Below are positions 13,506 through 13,952 of a DNA stretch of 13,952 nt, one piece after another (position 1 is the first letter of the stretch; every line of letters starts with the position of its first letter). The notes under the pieces are model-generated. The model was not told the origin of the DNA and did not search any database. It was given only the letters and a program-made list of their open reading frames with translations. This DNA comes from a bacterium (GTDB taxonomy: Bacteria > Patescibacteriota > Patescibacteriia > Patescibacteriales > JAKAJF01). The position numbers were made by a program, and so were the translations under genes. Location of the stretch: the NCBI GenBank assembly GCA_021813875.1, contig JAKAJF010000012.1, positions 1 through 13,952 on the forward strand, read 5' to 3'.

Positions 13506-13952
13506 TCAATGCCTTAAGCTGCGCATCCGGCGCATCCTGTCCAGGGGATTGCCCGCCTCTTCGCGGATGTTCTTCCCGGTCAGGGACAAAAAAGCGCCTT
13601 CCAGGGACTCGGTGCCGGTTTGAGCTTCCAATTCGGAGGAAGTGCCGGCGGCGATGATCCGGCCATGATCGATGATAGCGATACGCCGAGCCATCCGTTC
13701 CGCCTCTTCCATGTAGTGAGTGGTAAAAAAGATAGTGATGCCCTTTTCCTTGTTCAATTTTTCCAGATAGTTCCACATGTGGTTCCTGGTCTGCGGATCA
13801 AGCCCCAGGGTCGGCTCGTCCAAAAACAGAATCTTCGGCTCGTGCAAGAGGCCGCGGGCGATCTCTAACCGCCTCTTCATGCCTCCGGAAAATTCTTTGA
13901 CCAAGCTGTCTTTCCGGTCGCAGAGCTCGACGAACCGGAGGAGCTCGCCGAT
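13506..13952 (-). CDS. ABC transporter ATPase (DrrA/CcmA-like), 5' end outside the window
   Basis: The last 148 residues of an ABC ATPase; the start and Walker A motif lie beyond the right edge. Present are the signature FSGGMKRRLEIARGL (from residue 21 of the visible part), Walker B ILFLDEP, D-loop GLDPQTR, and the H-loop THYMEEAERMARRIAIIDHG. The short tail after IAAGTSSELEAQTG, with a SLEGAFLSLTG segment, is typical of the DrrA/CcmA drug and lipid exporters. The frame is open up to the window edge, so nothing suggests truncation. The stop codon is separated by a single base from the ATG of the ABC-2 permease, its obvious partner. Confidence 0.93.
   Translation of the reverse strand: MGELLRFVELCDRKDSLVKEFSGGMKRRLEIARGLLHEPKILFLDEPTLGLDPQTRNHMWNYLEKLNKEKGITIFFTTHYMEEAERMARRIAIIDHGRIIAAGTSSELEAQTGTESLEGAFLSLTGKNIREEAGNPLDRMRRMRSLRH

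Overview
The window is gene-dense bacterial chromosomal DNA with no stretch of more than about 120 bases between genes. It holds 16 protein-coding genes, and two of them (a DoxX-like gene at the left edge, an ABC ATPase at the right edge) are cut by the window. I see no rRNA, tRNA, CRISPR array, insertion sequence or phage gene. TGA is used as an ordinary stop codon. The organism is most likely an uncultivated bacterium of the Candidate Phyla Radiation (Patescibacteria/Parcubacteria-like). This is an inference from the form of RNase J, the very large coiled-coil adaptor with an extra helical insert, the lineage-specific-looking surface proteins, and the many start codons without a Shine-Dalgarno sequence. 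No marker gene proves it.

Left block, all minus strand (7839 down to 1). In transcription order it holds: an anchored extracytoplasmic protein of unknown function (7839-6481) coupled to a small acidic unknown protein (6460-6011) and closed by a terminator at 5941-5974; a housekeeping/stress-like run of an RBBP9-type serine hydrolase, a Nudix hydrolase and a CPYC thioredoxin-fold protein (5924-4601), closed by a terminator; a DUF488 protein (4586-4068); a phytoene-desaturase/HpnE-like FAD oxidoreductase (3990-2653) with its own promoter and a five-codon leader ORF; a secreted Gln-rich protein (2580-2176); RNase J (2106-364), with an 11-bp stem-loop just upstream; and the start of a DoxX-like membrane protein.

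Middle block, plus strand (7896-12260). A near-consensus promoter with a palindromic operator drives a tight four-gene operon: a MarR repressor, a long MacA/HlyD-like adaptor, a short EmrA-like adaptor and a 14-TM DHA2 (EmrB/QacA) drug-proton antiporter. The gaps between these genes are 2, 3 and 0 bases. It reads as a self-regulated multidrug efflux operon. Its oddity is two adaptors of different architecture serving one pump, with no outer-membrane channel gene in view.

Right block, minus strand (13952 down to 12293). An ABC ATPase, an ABC-2 permease and a PAP2 undecaprenyl-diphosphate phosphatase are packed with gaps of 1 and 3 bases, in the same A-B-C order as the bacitracin-resistance bcrABC module. 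The two resistance-like operons converge on one shared, perfectly palindromic bidirectional terminator that contains both stop codons (12253-12294).
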